DNA from: Hydrogenophaga sp.
GTDB lineage: Bacteria; Pseudomonadota; Gammaproteobacteria; Burkholderiales; Burkholderiaceae_C
Length of the DNA: 33,907 bases
Direction: 5' to 3'
Assembly: GCF_028698005.1 (NCBI RefSeq)
Contig: NZ_JAQVEJ010000008.1
Coordinates: 1-33,907, forward strand
This document shows positions 1 through 8,288 of the stretch, in pieces (within the stretch, counting starts at the first letter, position 1; every line of letters begins with the position of its first letter). The notes under the pieces were generated by a model. That model had not been told where the DNA came from and did not search any database. It was given only the letters and a program-made list of their open reading frames with translations. A program made the translations under genes and the position numbers.

Positions 1-109
1 CAAGCGCACCGTCCTGTACACGGGCTTCAACAAGCTGAACGACGAAGCTGTGGCCGCCAGCGGCAACGCCGAGCACACCTTCGCCCTCGGCATCAAGCAC
101 TCGTTCTGA
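1..109 (+). CDS. Gram-negative porin, C-terminal fragment (5' end outside window)
   Basis: Only the last 35 residues are visible, in the frame starting at base 2 and ending with TGA at 107-109. The peptide carries alternating hydrophobic/polar strands (RTVLYTGFNKL, then EHTFALGIKHSF) and ends in Phe. A C-terminal Phe after an amphipathic strand is the outer-membrane beta-barrel signal recognised by the Bam complex. The GIKHSF ending is typical of general porins of Burkholderiales (OmpC/Omp32-like trimeric porins that pass small solutes). The gene is followed by two hairpins, the second a clear terminator, so it ends its transcription unit. The protein could be another 16-strand barrel, but a porin is much the most likely reading. 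Confidence 0.8.
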   Translation, partial: KRTVLYTGFNKLNDEAVAASGNAEHTFALGIKHSF

Positions 110-118
110 TCGGGTGAC

Positions 119-138
119 GGGTGGCCGCGAGGCCACCC
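119..138 (+). other. Perfect 8-bp hairpin with GCGA loop after the porin gene
   Basis: GGGTGGCC (119-126) pairs with GGCCACCC (131-138) around a GCGA tetraloop of the stable GNRA class. It starts 10 bases after the porin stop and precedes the terminator. There is no T-run, so it is more likely a 3' stabilising structure for an abundant porin mRNA than a terminator. Confidence 0.55.
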
Positions 139-160
139 AGGAAGTCTCCAAGGTTTGAAA

Positions 161-191
161 GCCGCCGCCTTCGGGTCGGCGGCTTTTTTTT
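161..191 (+). terminator. Rho-independent terminator of the porin gene
   Basis: GCCGCCG (161-167) pairs with CGGCGGC (177-183), closing a loop that contains TTCGGG, followed directly by eight T residues (184-191). This is a textbook intrinsic terminator on the plus strand. It also lies just beyond the stop of the minus-strand ComEA-like gene and may stop that transcript too, although the T-run in that direction is weak. Confidence 0.9.
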
Positions 192-198
192 GTCGATT

Positions 199-582
199 TC
201 AGGGCCGGCGCAGTGGCCATTCGACGATCACCGATCCGGCAGGAAAAGGTTCCTGCGGTGGCAGTCGTGGCGTGTCGTGGCGCGGCGCCATGGCGGCGGG
301 TTTGGCCGGTCCCAGGTGCTGGCCGTTGACGGTCAGGCCACTGTCCGACATGCGCGCCGCCCGCCTGGCGCCCACACCGGGCACGCGCTCGATGAAGTCC
401 TGCCAGCTGCTGAAGCGACGAATCTGCCGCTGGGCCAGGATCTTGCCGGCGGTGCTGGGGCCGATGCCTTTGATGCTCTCCAGGTCGAGTGCGGTGGCGT
501 GGTTGGCTTCTACGGCGGCGCCGGCCGGGCCGGCCAGCAGGAAAAAGGCACAGGCCATGGTGGCCAGCCATCGGTAGCGCAT
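199..582 (-). CDS. Exported ComEA-like helix-hairpin-helix protein
   Basis: A 127-residue protein starting at the ATG at 582, chosen because GGGAGGA lies just upstream and the next residues form a signal peptide (MRYRW, then a hydrophobic stretch ending AGPAGAA). A longer open frame to 657 lacks both. Residues about 28-90 hold the helix-hairpin-helix fold: LESIKGIGPSTAGKIL followed by FIERVPGVGARRAARM, with GIG and GVG hairpins that contact DNA backbone. ComEA-family proteins bind incoming double-stranded DNA in the periplasm during natural transformation, but many small proteobacterial homologues have only this domain and no proven role. The C-terminal 35 residues are proline-rich and unlike the family core. 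No other competence gene is visible nearby. Fold and export are well supported; the role in DNA uptake is inference. Confidence 0.75.
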   Translation of the reverse strand: MRYRWLATMACAFFLLAGPAGAAVEANHATALDLESIKGIGPSTAGKILAQRQIRRFSSWQDFIERVPGVGARRAARMSDSGLTVNGQHLGPAKPAAMAPRHDTPRLPPQEPFPAGSVIVEWPLRRP

Positions 583-763
583 GGGTCCTCCCGGGTGTTC
601 AGCTTGCGGTTGGGCATCCGTGAGCGTAGGGAGAGAGGGCGTCTGCGTGAACCCCAAAGCGGGGACAGACCCGGGCGGGCTGGAATAGGGTTAGTCCGGT
701 GAGGCAAGGTGGTGTGGATGTTGCATAGTGTGGAAACCCGATTTTTGATTGAGGTGTCAAGCA

Positions 764-2335
764 ATGAAACTCCATCTGACAGCCGTCGTCGCCGCGTTTG
801 CCCTGACGGTCGGTGCGGCCGGCGCGAAGACGTTCAAATGGACCAGTGCCAGCGACATTCCCACCTGGGATATCCATTCCCAGAACAACGCGCTGGCCAA
901 TGGCATCCACGCGGCGGTCTACGAGTCGCTGGTGTACTACAACAGCAAGACATTCAAGCCCGAGCCGGTGCTCGCCACGTCCTGGCAGCAGGTCACACCC
1001 ACCCAGTTGCGGATGAACCTGCGCAAAGGGGTGAAATTCCATGATGGCAGCGAGTTCACGTCGGCGGATGCGGTGTTCTCCCTCGAGCGGGCCATGGCCA
1101 AGTCCTCGAACTTCGGGGTCTATGCCCAGGGCATCGACCGTGTGGTGGCGGTGGACGGGCACACCATCGACATCTTCACCAAGGACCCGAACCCGGTGTT
1201 GCTGAACCAGCTGACCGAGTTGCGCATGATGAGCAAGGCCTGGGCGGAAAAAAACCGCTCGACGGAACCCAAGGACATCAAGACGCAGGACGAAAACTTC
1301 GCCCACCGCAACGCCAACGGCACCGGGCCTTTCATGCTCAAGGAATGGCAGCCCGACCAGAAGCTGGTGCTGGCGCGCAACGCCAACTGGTGGGGCAAGG
1401 CGGAGACGAACGTGACCGAGGTGGTCTATACGCCGGTGAAGAATGTGGCCACGCGCACGGCAGCGCTGCTGTCGGGTGAGGTGGACTTCGTGCTGGACCC
1501 GAGCCCGCAGGACCTGCCGCGCCTGCGGCAGAACGGCAACCTGAAGGTGCTGGACGGGGTCGAGAACCGCACCATCTTCTTCGGCATGGACCAGTTCCGC
1601 GACGAACTGCCTGGCAGCAACATCAAGGGCAAGAACCCGCTCAAGGACCAGCGCGTGCGCAAGGCGCTGTACCAGGCGATCGACATGAACACCATTGCCC
1701 GCGTCACCTTGCGCGGCTTGGGACAGCCCACGGGTGCCCTGGTGGCGCCGCAGGTCAACGGCTGGACCGAGGCCGTGCACCAGCGCTTCCCGTACGACGT
1801 CGCGGCGGCACAGAAGCTGCTGGCCGATGCCGGCTACAGGGATGGCTTCGAGGTGGATTTCGCCTGCCCCAACAACCGCTACATCAGCGACGAGGCCATC
1901 TGCCAGGCCGTGGCCGCCATGTGGTCCCGGATCGGGGTCAAGGCCAAGCTGCGCACGCTGCCGCTGGTGACCTATTTCCCGATGATCCAGCGCCATGAGG
2001 CGAGCATTTACATGCTCGGATGGGGTGTGCCCACCTTCGATGCGCTGTACAGCCTGCAGTCGCTGGTGCGCAGCGTGGGTGCCGGCGGTGACGGCAACTA
2101 CAACGTGGGGCGCTACAGCAACCCGCAGATGGACGCGCTGGTCGAGCGCACCAAGAAGGAAACCGACCTGAAGCTGCGCACCTCGCTGCTGACCCAGGCA
2201 TTGCAGTTGCAAAACGAGGATGTGGCCCACATTCCGCTGCACAACCAGGTGATTCCGTGGGCCATGAAGAAAAACGTGGACGTGGTGCACCGTGCCGACA
2301 ACCGGCTGGACTGGCGGCTGATCAAGGTAAACTGA
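764..2335 (+). CDS. ABC transporter solute-binding protein, family 5 (peptide/nickel/opine type), copy 1
   Basis: A 523-residue periplasmic binding protein of the DppA/OppA family (SBP_bac_5). The ATG at 764 follows GAGGTG (751-756) at 7-base spacing and begins a signal peptide ending GAAGA before KTFKW. There is no lipobox, so the mature protein should be soluble in the periplasm. Family hallmarks are visible: YESLVYYNSKTFKPEPVLATSW near the N-terminus, LRKGVKFHDGSEFTSADAVFS, NGTGPFMLKEW, and QRVRKALYQAIDMNTI. It is the first gene of a seven-gene transport operon and is clearly paralogous to the second binding protein at 4659-6242 (shared NGTGP, ALLSGEVDF/ALLSGQVD and the QAID block). Ligand class cannot be read from sequence: oligopeptides, dipeptides, opines and glutathione are all handled by this family. 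The embedded M20 hydrolase points to an amide-linked amino-acid conjugate (inference). Confidence 0.9.
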   Translation: MKLHLTAVVAAFALTVGAAGAKTFKWTSASDIPTWDIHSQNNALANGIHAAVYESLVYYNSKTFKPEPVLATSWQQVTPTQLRMNLRKGVKFHDGSEFTSADAVFSLERAMAKSSNFGVYAQGIDRVVAVDGHTIDIFTKDPNPVLLNQLTELRMMSKAWAEKNRSTEPKDIKTQDENFAHRNANGTGPFMLKEWQPDQKLVLARNANWWGKAETNVTEVVYTPVKNVATRTAALLSGEVDFVLDPSPQDLPRLRQNGNLKVLDGVENRTIFFGMDQFRDELPGSNIKGKNPLKDQRVRKALYQAIDMNTIARVTLRGLGQPTGALVAPQVNGWTEAVHQRFPYDVAAAQKLLADAGYRDGFEVDFACPNNRYISDEAICQAVAAMWSRIGVKAKLRTLPLVTYFPMIQRHEASIYMLGWGVPTFDALYSLQSLVRSVGAGGDGNYNVGRYSNPQMDALVERTKKETDLKLRTSLLTQALQLQNEDVAHIPLHNQVIPWAMKKNVDVVHRADNRLDWRLIKVN

Positions 2336-2353
2336 GCCACGCCCGAACCACAA

Positions 2354-2382
2354 GGGCCGCGCAGCGGGCGGGAACGCGGCCC
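2354..2382 (+). other. GC-rich hairpin between binding-protein gene and permease gene
   Basis: GGGCCGCG (2354-2361) pairs with CGCGGCCC (2375-2382) over a 13-base loop, 19 bases past the binding-protein stop. No T-run follows, so it should not terminate. Hairpins in this position, as in malE-malF, usually protect the binding-protein mRNA from 3' decay so that binding protein exceeds permease. That role is inferred here. Confidence 0.5.
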
Positions 2383-2399
2383 CGATCCATCGTTGACAC

Positions 2400-3380
2400 A
2401 TGCTAGCTTTCATTCTCCGGCGGCTGGTCCAGGCGGTCGTCGTGATGGTCAGTGTGGCGGCCATCGCCTTCCTGCTGTTCCAGTATGTGGGTGATCCGGT
2501 GGTGTTCCTGCTTGGACAGGATGCGACGCCCGAGCAGATCCGCGAGTTGCGCGCCGACCTGGGGCTGGACCAGCCTTTCTTCGTCCAGTTCTGGCACTTC
2601 CTGGCCAACGCCGCGCAAGGCGAATTCGGCTTGAGCCTGCGCCAGGGCGCCAAGGTGTCACGCCTGATCGCCGAGCGCTTTCCGGCCACACTGGAGCTGT
2701 CACTCGTGGCGGCGGCCATGGCGCTGCTGATCGGTGTGCCGATGGGTGTCTATGCGGCACTGCGGCGTGGCACCTTCATGAGCCAGGTGTTCATGACGAT
2801 CTCGCTGCTGGGCGTGTCGCTGCCGACGTTCCTGATCGGCATCCTGCTGATCCTGGTGTTTGCCGTCCAGTTGGGCTGGTTCCCGAGTTTCGGGCGTGGC
2901 GAGGTGGTCAATGTGGGCGGGTGGACGACCGGCCTGCTCACGCTCAAGGGCTGGCACCACATCACCCTGCCGGCCATCACCCTGGCCATCTTCCAGCTCA
3001 CGCTGATCATGCGCCTGGTGCGGGCCGAGATGCTGGAGGTGCTGCGCACCGACTACATCAAGTTCGCGCGCGCCCGCGGCCTGACCGACCGGGCGGTGCA
3101 TTTCGGTCATGCGCTCAAGAACACCCTGGTGCCGGTGATGACGATCACCGGTCTGCAACTGGGGGGCCTGATCGCGTTTGCCATCATCACCGAGACGGTG
3201 TTCCAATGGCCAGGCATGGGCCTGCTGTTCATCCAGGCCGTGACTTTCGCCGACATCCCGGTGATGGCCGCCTACCTGTGTCTGATCGCGCTGATTTTCG
3301 TGGTCATCAACCTGATCGTCGATCTGCTGTATTTCGCCGTCGATCCGCGCCTGCGCGTGGAGAAAGCGGGGGGACATTGA
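2400..3380 (+). CDS. ABC transporter permease, DppB/OppB/GsiC type
   Basis: A 326-residue inner-membrane permease, close to the usual 305-340 of DppB-type subunits. It starts MLAFILRRLVQAVVVMVSVAAIAFLLF (first membrane helix) and has about six hydrophobic segments. The cytoplasmic coupling loop is clear: VRAEMLEVLRTDYIKFARARGLTDRAVHFGHALKNTL, the EAA-type motif that docks to the ATPases, followed by LVPVMTITGLQLGGLIAFAIITETVFQWPGMG, typical of the B subunit. It forms the heterodimeric channel with the C-type permease at 6385-7296, even though three genes separate them. Its stop overlaps a possible TTG start of the next gene, so translation may be coupled. Confidence 0.93.
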   Translation: MLAFILRRLVQAVVVMVSVAAIAFLLFQYVGDPVVFLLGQDATPEQIRELRADLGLDQPFFVQFWHFLANAAQGEFGLSLRQGAKVSRLIAERFPATLELSLVAAAMALLIGVPMGVYAALRRGTFMSQVFMTISLLGVSLPTFLIGILLILVFAVQLGWFPSFGRGEVVNVGGWTTGLLTLKGWHHITLPAITLAIFQLTLIMRLVRAEMLEVLRTDYIKFARARGLTDRAVHFGHALKNTLVPVMTITGLQLGGLIAFAIITETVFQWPGMGLLFIQAVTFADIPVMAAYLCLIALIFVVINLIVDLLYFAVDPRLRVEKAGGH

Positions 3381-3397
3381 ACGCACACCACTCCAGC

Positions 3398-4609
3398 ATG
3401 CAGCCACCGCGCATCCGGGCTCACGGGCGGGCATTCGCCCATATTGCCGAATTCCACCCCGAGTTGATTGCGCTGCGCCGCGATCTGCATGCGCACCCCG
3501 AACTTGGATTCGAGGAGCACTACACCGCGGGCCGGGTGATCGAGGCGCTGAAAGTCTGCGGTGTCGATGAAATCCATACCGGCATTGGCAAGACCGGCGT
3601 GGTGGCGGTGATCCAGGGCCGGTCGCGCGCCAGCGGCCGGATGATGGGTCTGCGGGCCGACATGGACGCCCTGACCATGACCGAGCACAACGATTTCGCG
3701 TGGAAATCGTCGAAGCCGGGCCTGATGCACGGTTGCGGGCACGATGGCCATACGGCGATGCTGGTGGGGGCGGCCCGTTACCTGGCCGAAACCCGCCAGT
3801 TCGACGGCACGGCGGTGTTGATCTTCCAGCCGGGCGAGGAGGGGTTTGCCGGCGCCAAGGCCATGATCGAGGATGGCCTGTTCGAGCGCTTCCCGGTCCA
3901 GTCGGTGTTCGCGATGCACAACTGGCCGCAGATGCGGCCGGGCACGATCGGCATCAACCCGGGCCCGATGATGGCATCGGCCGACCGCATCACGATCGAC
4001 ATCACCGGCAAGGGAGGCCACGGCGCGCATCCCTATGCGGCCGTGGATCCGGTGCTGGTGGCGGCGCACATCATCACGGCGGTGCAAAGCATCGTCTCGC
4101 GCAACGTGCGCGCCATCGACAGTGCGGTCATCAGCCTGTGCGCCATGCAGGCGGGGGACCCGGGGGCATTCAGCGTGATCCCCGGGACGGCCCGGCTGGT
4201 CGGCACGGTGCGCACCTTCCATCCCGAGGTGCAGGCCATGGTGGAAAAGCGCCTGCACGAGGTGTGCGCGGGAGTGGCGCTGGGGTTGGGCGCCACCGCG
4301 CACATGACGTACGAGCGCATCTACCCGGCCACGGTCAACACGCGCGACGAGGCACGTTTTGCCGTTGAGGTGGCGCAGAAGATCGTGGGTCACGAGCATG
4401 TCGATGCGGACATGGACCCGAGCATGGGGGCCGAGGATTTCGCGTTCATGCTGCAGGTCAAGCCGGGTGCCTACCTGCGCCTGGGGCAGGGCGGCGAGGG
4501 CGGGTGCTTCCTGCACAACAGCCGCTACGACTTCAATGACGAGGTGCTGCCGCTGGGGGCGGCACTGCATGCCGGCCTGATCGAGCAGGGTATGCCGCTG
4601 GCCACCTGA
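3398..4609 (+). CDS. M20-family amidohydrolase (hippurate / N-acyl-amino-acid hydrolase type)
   Basis: A 403-residue cytoplasmic metallo-hydrolase of the M20D group (hippuricase, IAA-amino-acid hydrolase, AmaA). It opens with LIALRRDLHAHPELGFEE. The two-metal site is visible at HGCGHDGH (His111, Cys113, His115) and GEEG (Glu147-Glu148), with MGAEDFAFML near the C-terminus and a dimerisation domain beginning near ITGKGGHGAHP. These enzymes cut an amide bond between an acyl or aromatic group and an amino acid. There is no signal peptide, so the substrate must be imported, which fits its position inside the ABC operon. The start is uncertain: the ATG at 3398 lacks a good ribosome site, whereas an in-frame TTG at 3377 overlaps the permease stop and follows a G-rich stretch, giving 410 residues. 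Family certain; substrate unknown. Confidence 0.9.
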   Translation: MQPPRIRAHGRAFAHIAEFHPELIALRRDLHAHPELGFEEHYTAGRVIEALKVCGVDEIHTGIGKTGVVAVIQGRSRASGRMMGLRADMDALTMTEHNDFAWKSSKPGLMHGCGHDGHTAMLVGAARYLAETRQFDGTAVLIFQPGEEGFAGAKAMIEDGLFERFPVQSVFAMHNWPQMRPGTIGINPGPMMASADRITIDITGKGGHGAHPYAAVDPVLVAAHIITAVQSIVSRNVRAIDSAVISLCAMQAGDPGAFSVIPGTARLVGTVRTFHPEVQAMVEKRLHEVCAGVALGLGATAHMTYERIYPATVNTRDEARFAVEVAQKIVGHEHVDADMDPSMGAEDFAFMLQVKPGAYLRLGQGGEGGCFLHNSRYDFNDEVLPLGAALHAGLIEQGMPLAT

Positions 4610-4658
4610 TGCCGGCGCCTCGTGCGGGTTTCAACCACCAGAAAGAAGGAGCGATCGT

Positions 4659-6242
4659 ATGAGCCTGGCACACAAGAAGACACTGTCCGCCGCCCTTGTG
4701 GCTGGCGCTCTGGCCGTGATGGGCGCCGCGTCTGCCCAGACGGTGCGCATCGGCAATCAGGGCGATGCCCTGTCGATGGACCCGCATTCGCTCAACGAAT
4801 CGCTCCAGCTGAGCGTGACCGGCAATATCTATGAGCCACTGGTCACGCGCGACAAGGACCTCAAGCTGGTTCCGGCATTGGCCACCAGCTGGCAACAGAC
4901 GTCGCCGACGGTCTGGCGTTTCGAATTGCGTCGGGGCGTCCAGTTTCACGACGGCAAGCCCTTCACGGCCGACGACGTGATCTTCAGCATAGCGCGCGCG
5001 GCCGGCGAAGGATCGGACATGCGTTCCTACACCAACGACGTCAAGGACGTGCGCAAGTTGGGCGATCACGTGGTCGAGATCGAGACCAAGACGCCGTTTC
5101 CCATCCTGCCCGACGTGTTTTCCTTCCTCTACATCATGAGCAAGCAGTGGTCCGAGGAGAACCAGGCGACCAGGCCGGTGGACCGTCGCAAGGGGATCGA
5201 GAATGCCGCTTCGTTCCGGGCCAACGGCACCGGGCCCTATCGCCTGCGCGAACGCCAGCCGAACGTCAAGACCAGCTTCGTGCGCAACGGCAACTACTGG
5301 GGCACCATCGAGGGCAACGTGATCAACGTCGAGTACACGCCGATCGGCAACGACGCCACCCGCGTGGCGGCGCTGCTGTCGGGCCAGGTGGACGTGATCG
5401 AGCCGGTGCCGGTGCAGGACGTGGCGCGCGTCAACGCCAGTGGCAAGGCCAAGGTGCTGCAGGGGCCGGAATTGCGCTGGATCTTCCTGGGCATGGACCA
5501 GAAACGTGACGAGCTGCTGTACTCCAGCGTCAAGGGCAAGAATCCGTTCAAGGACAAGCGCGTGCGCCAGGCCTTCTACCAGGCCATCGACATCGATGGT
5601 ATCCAGCGCACGGTGATGCGCGGCGCCTCGACGCCGGCGGCGCTGCTGATCGGCCCGGGTACCAATGGCTACGACGCCTCGATCGACAAGCGCCTGCCCC
5701 ACGATGTGGAGGCTGCCAGGAAGCTGCTGGCCGAAGCGGGCTACCCCAGCGGCTTCGAGGTGACGATGAACTGCCCGAACGATCGCTACGTCAATGACAG
5801 CAATATCTGTCAGGCGGTGGCGGCGAACCTGGCGCGCATCGGCGTGAAGATCAACCTCCAGGCCGAAACCAAGGGCACCTATTTCCCCAAGATCCTGCGC
5901 CGTGACACCAGCTTCTACCTGCTGGGCTGGTCGCCCAGCACCTACGACGCGCACAACGTGCTCAATGCCATCATCCACTGCGTGGACGACAAGGGCGCCG
6001 GCCAGTTCAACCTCGGGTCGTACTGCAACCCGAAGGTGGACGAACTGACGCTGAAGATCCAGTCGGAGACCGACCAGGCCAGGCGCAACGCCATGATCAA
6101 GGAGGCCTATGCGCTGCACAGCGAGGACGTCGGTCACCTGCCGTTGCACCAGCAGGCCCTGGCCTGGGGCGTGAGCAACAACGTCCGGCTGGTTCAGCGC
6201 GCCGACAACCAGATGCCCTTCCGTTACATGTCGGTGAAATAG
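4659..6242 (+). CDS. ABC transporter solute-binding protein, family 5, copy 2
   Basis: A 527-residue periplasmic binding protein, paralogue of the one at 764-2335. The ATG at 4659 has an excellent AAGGAG (4646-4651). The signal peptide runs through AALVAGALAVMGAASA and is followed by QTVRIGNQGDALSMDPHSLNE, a classic mature N-terminus of this family. Shared landmarks include NIYEPLVTRDKDLKLVPALATSW, LRRGVQFHDGKPFTADDVIFS, NGTGPYRLRERQP, ALLSGQVDVIEPVP, and RQAFYQAIDIDGIQ. The two copies have diverged well beyond recent duplication, which suggests different ligands presented to one permease. It sits between the M20 hydrolase and the second permease gene. Confidence 0.9.
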   Translation: MSLAHKKTLSAALVAGALAVMGAASAQTVRIGNQGDALSMDPHSLNESLQLSVTGNIYEPLVTRDKDLKLVPALATSWQQTSPTVWRFELRRGVQFHDGKPFTADDVIFSIARAAGEGSDMRSYTNDVKDVRKLGDHVVEIETKTPFPILPDVFSFLYIMSKQWSEENQATRPVDRRKGIENAASFRANGTGPYRLRERQPNVKTSFVRNGNYWGTIEGNVINVEYTPIGNDATRVAALLSGQVDVIEPVPVQDVARVNASGKAKVLQGPELRWIFLGMDQKRDELLYSSVKGKNPFKDKRVRQAFYQAIDIDGIQRTVMRGASTPAALLIGPGTNGYDASIDKRLPHDVEAARKLLAEAGYPSGFEVTMNCPNDRYVNDSNICQAVAANLARIGVKINLQAETKGTYFPKILRRDTSFYLLGWSPSTYDAHNVLNAIIHCVDDKGAGQFNLGSYCNPKVDELTLKIQSETDQARRNAMIKEAYALHSEDVGHLPLHQQALAWGVSNNVRLVQRADNQMPFRYMSVK

Positions 6243-6272
6243 GGCCCGCCCGTGCCGCCTGTCGCGTCCACC

Positions 6273-6292
6273 CCGCCGGGAGGCGCCGGCGG
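6273..6292 (+). other. GC-rich hairpin after the second binding-protein gene
   Basis: CCGCCGG (6273-6279) pairs with CCGGCGG (6286-6292) over a 6-base loop, in the 142-base spacer before the next permease. No T-run follows. It mirrors the hairpin at 2354-2382, which also sits between a binding-protein gene and a permease gene. Confidence 0.4.
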
Positions 6293-6384
6293 CGGTCCGG
6301 CGGAGCCGGTTCCGCGCTGGCCCCGGGAGGCGTGGCTGGCGGGGTTGATGAATCGTCTTGCAACAGAACTCGAGAGAACCCGCA

Positions 6385-7296
6385 TTGATTGCCTTTCTGC
6401 GCCGCTGGCTGGACAGCGATGTCGGCCACAGTTTCCGCACATCGCCGACGGCTCTCGTGGCCGCACTGATCGCCCTGGCCTGCGTGGTGGCCGCGGTGTT
6501 CGCGCCCTGGATCGCACCGCACAACCCCTTCGACCTGGCGACCCTGGAGCTGATGAACGCGCGTCTGCCGCCCGCCTGGAGCCCGGACGGGAACCGCGAG
6601 TTCCTGCTCGGCACCGACGACCAGGGGCGCGACATCCTGTCGGCGCTGATGTACGGGGCCCGCATTTCACTGGCCGTGGGGCTTGCCTCGGTGGCCCTGT
6701 CGATGCTCATCGGGGTGACGCTGGGCCTGGCGGCCGGTTTCTTCGGTGGCTGGATCGACACGCTCCTGATGCGCGTGTGCGACGTGATGCTGTCGTTCCC
6801 GGCCATTCTGGTGGCGCTGCTGATCGCGGGCGTGGGCCGGGCGCTGTTTCCGCAGTCACCGGATACCCTGGCCTTCGGTGTGTTGATCCTGTCGATCACG
6901 CTGACCGGGTGGGTGCAGTACGCGCGCACGGTGCGTGGCTCGACGCTGGTCGAACGCCACAAGGAGTATGTGCAGGCGGCACAGGTCACCGGGGTGGCGC
7001 CGCTGTCCATCATGCGCCGGCACGTGCTGCCCAATGTGCTGGGACCGGTGCTGGTGCTGGCCACGATCCAGGTGGCCACGGCCATCATCACCGAGGCCAC
7101 GCTGTCTTTCCTGGGGGTGGGTGCACCACCGACCTCGCCGTCGCTGGGGACATTGATCCGCATCGGCAACGATTACCTGTTCTCGGGTGAATGGTGGATC
7201 ACCATCTTCCCGGCCACGATGCTGGTGCTGATCGCGCTGAGTGTGAACCTGCTGGGCGACTGGCTGCGCGACGCCTTGAACCCGAAATTGAGATGA
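6385..7296 (+). CDS. ABC transporter permease, DppC/OppC/GsiD type
   Basis: A 303-residue inner-membrane permease if started at the TTG at 6385. The family N-terminus (FLRRWLDSDVGHSFRTSP, then a membrane helix and FAPWIAPHNPFD) aligns best with this start. An in-frame TTG at 6358 is possible, and no ATG is available before residue 50. Family marks: GTDDQGRDILSALMYGARISLAVGLASV, the C-subunit signature, and the coupling loop VRGSTLVERHKEYVQAAQVTGVAPLSIMRRHVLPNVLGP. It pairs with the B-type permease at 2400-3380. The stop overlaps the next start (ATGA), so the ATPase is translationally coupled. Confidence 0.92.
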   Translation: MIAFLRRWLDSDVGHSFRTSPTALVAALIALACVVAAVFAPWIAPHNPFDLATLELMNARLPPAWSPDGNREFLLGTDDQGRDILSALMYGARISLAVGLASVALSMLIGVTLGLAAGFFGGWIDTLLMRVCDVMLSFPAILVALLIAGVGRALFPQSPDTLAFGVLILSITLTGWVQYARTVRGSTLVERHKEYVQAAQVTGVAPLSIMRRHVLPNVLGPVLVLATIQVATAIITEATLSFLGVGAPPTSPSLGTLIRIGNDYLFSGEWWITIFPATMLVLIALSVNLLGDWLRDALNPKLR

Positions 7297-8288
7297 GTCT
7301 GCTGCAAGTCAAGAACCTGGTCGTCGAGTTTCCGGGCCGCCGTGGCACCCTGCGGGCGCTGGACGACATTTCCTTCGACATCGCGCCGGGTGAAATCCTG
7401 GGCGTGGTGGGTGAGTCGGGCGCCGGCAAATCGCTGACCGGGGCCTCCATCATCGGCCTGCTGGAACCGCCGGGCCGGGTGGCCTCGGGCCAGATCCTGC
7501 TGGATGGCCAGCGTATCGATGACCTGCGTCCCGAACAGATGCGCAAGATCCGCGGCCGCCGGATCGGCGCCATCTTCCAGGACCCGCTGACGTCGCTGAA
7601 CCCGCTGTACTCGGTCGGGCGCCAGCTCGTCGAGACCATCACCACCCACCTGCCGGTGAGCCGGGCCGAGGCGCGCCGGCGCGCCATCCAGTTGCTGCGC
7701 GACACCGGCATCCCGGCGGCCGAGGAACGGATCGACCACTTCCCGCACCAGTTCTCGGGCGGCATGCGCCAGCGGGTGGTGATTGCCCTGGCACTGGCCG
7801 CCGAGCCGCAACTGATCGTCGCCGACGAGCCGACGACGGCGCTGGATGTGTCGATCCAGGCGCAGATCATCACGCTGCTCAAGACGGTCTGCAAGGACCG
7901 GGGGGCCGCCGTCATGCTCATCACCCACGACATGGGGGTGATTGCCGAGACCTGTGACCGGGTCGCCGTGATGTACGCCGGTCGCATCGCCGAAATCGGG
8001 CCGGTGCACCACGTCATCAACCACCCCGCGCACCCGTACACGCGGGGGCTGATGGCCTGCATTCCCGACATGGATACCGACCGCGAGCGCCTGAACCAGA
8101 TCGATGGTGCGATGCCACGCCTCAATGCGATCCCCAGGGGATGTGCCTTCAATCCGCGTTGTGACCGGGTGTTTGACCGTTGCCGCGAGCAGCGCCCCGA
8201 ACTGGGGCCGGCCGGCGCCACGCGCGCGGCCTGCTGGTTGCACGAGCGCGTCCCGGGCTCATGCATCTCCACCGGGGAGATGGCATGA
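7293..8288 (+). CDS. ABC transporter ATP-binding protein, DppD/OppD type
   Basis: A 331-residue cytoplasmic ATPase starting at the ATG that overlaps the permease stop by four bases. Walker A is GESGAGKS (about residues 40-47), the Q-loop region is [12 protein letters not shown], the ABC signature is FSGGMRQRV, Walker B is LIVADEPT, and the switch His is in LITHDMG. The C-terminal oligopeptide-transporter extension ([12 protein letters not shown], then [15 protein letters not shown] with its Cys cluster) is present, marking the peptide/nickel subfamily, some of whose members hold an Fe-S cluster there. It forms a heterodimer with the next protein and powers the two permeases. Confidence 0.95.
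   Translation: MSLLQVKNLVVEFPGRRGTLRALDDISFDIAPGEILGVVGESGAGKSLTGASIIGLLEPPGRVASGQILLDGQRIDDLRPEQMRKIRGRRIGAIFQDPLTSLNPLYSVGRQLVETITTHLPVSRAEARRRAIQLLRDTGIPAAEERIDHFPHQFSGGMRQRVVIALALAAEPQLIVADEPTTALDVSIQAQIITLLKTVCKDRGAAVMLITHDMGVIAETCDRVAVMYAGRIAEIGPVHHVINHPAHPYTRGLMACIPDMDTDRERLNQIDGAMPRLNAIPRGCAFNPRCDRVFDRCREQRPELGPAGATRAACWLHERVPGSCISTGEMA

Noticed and set aside
4533..7169. An 878-residue open frame on the minus strand across the ABC operon
   Set aside because: It runs opposite real, well-conserved transporter genes. Its composition is the Arg/His/Gln-rich mix typical of antisense frames in GC-rich DNA, and no domain is recognisable.
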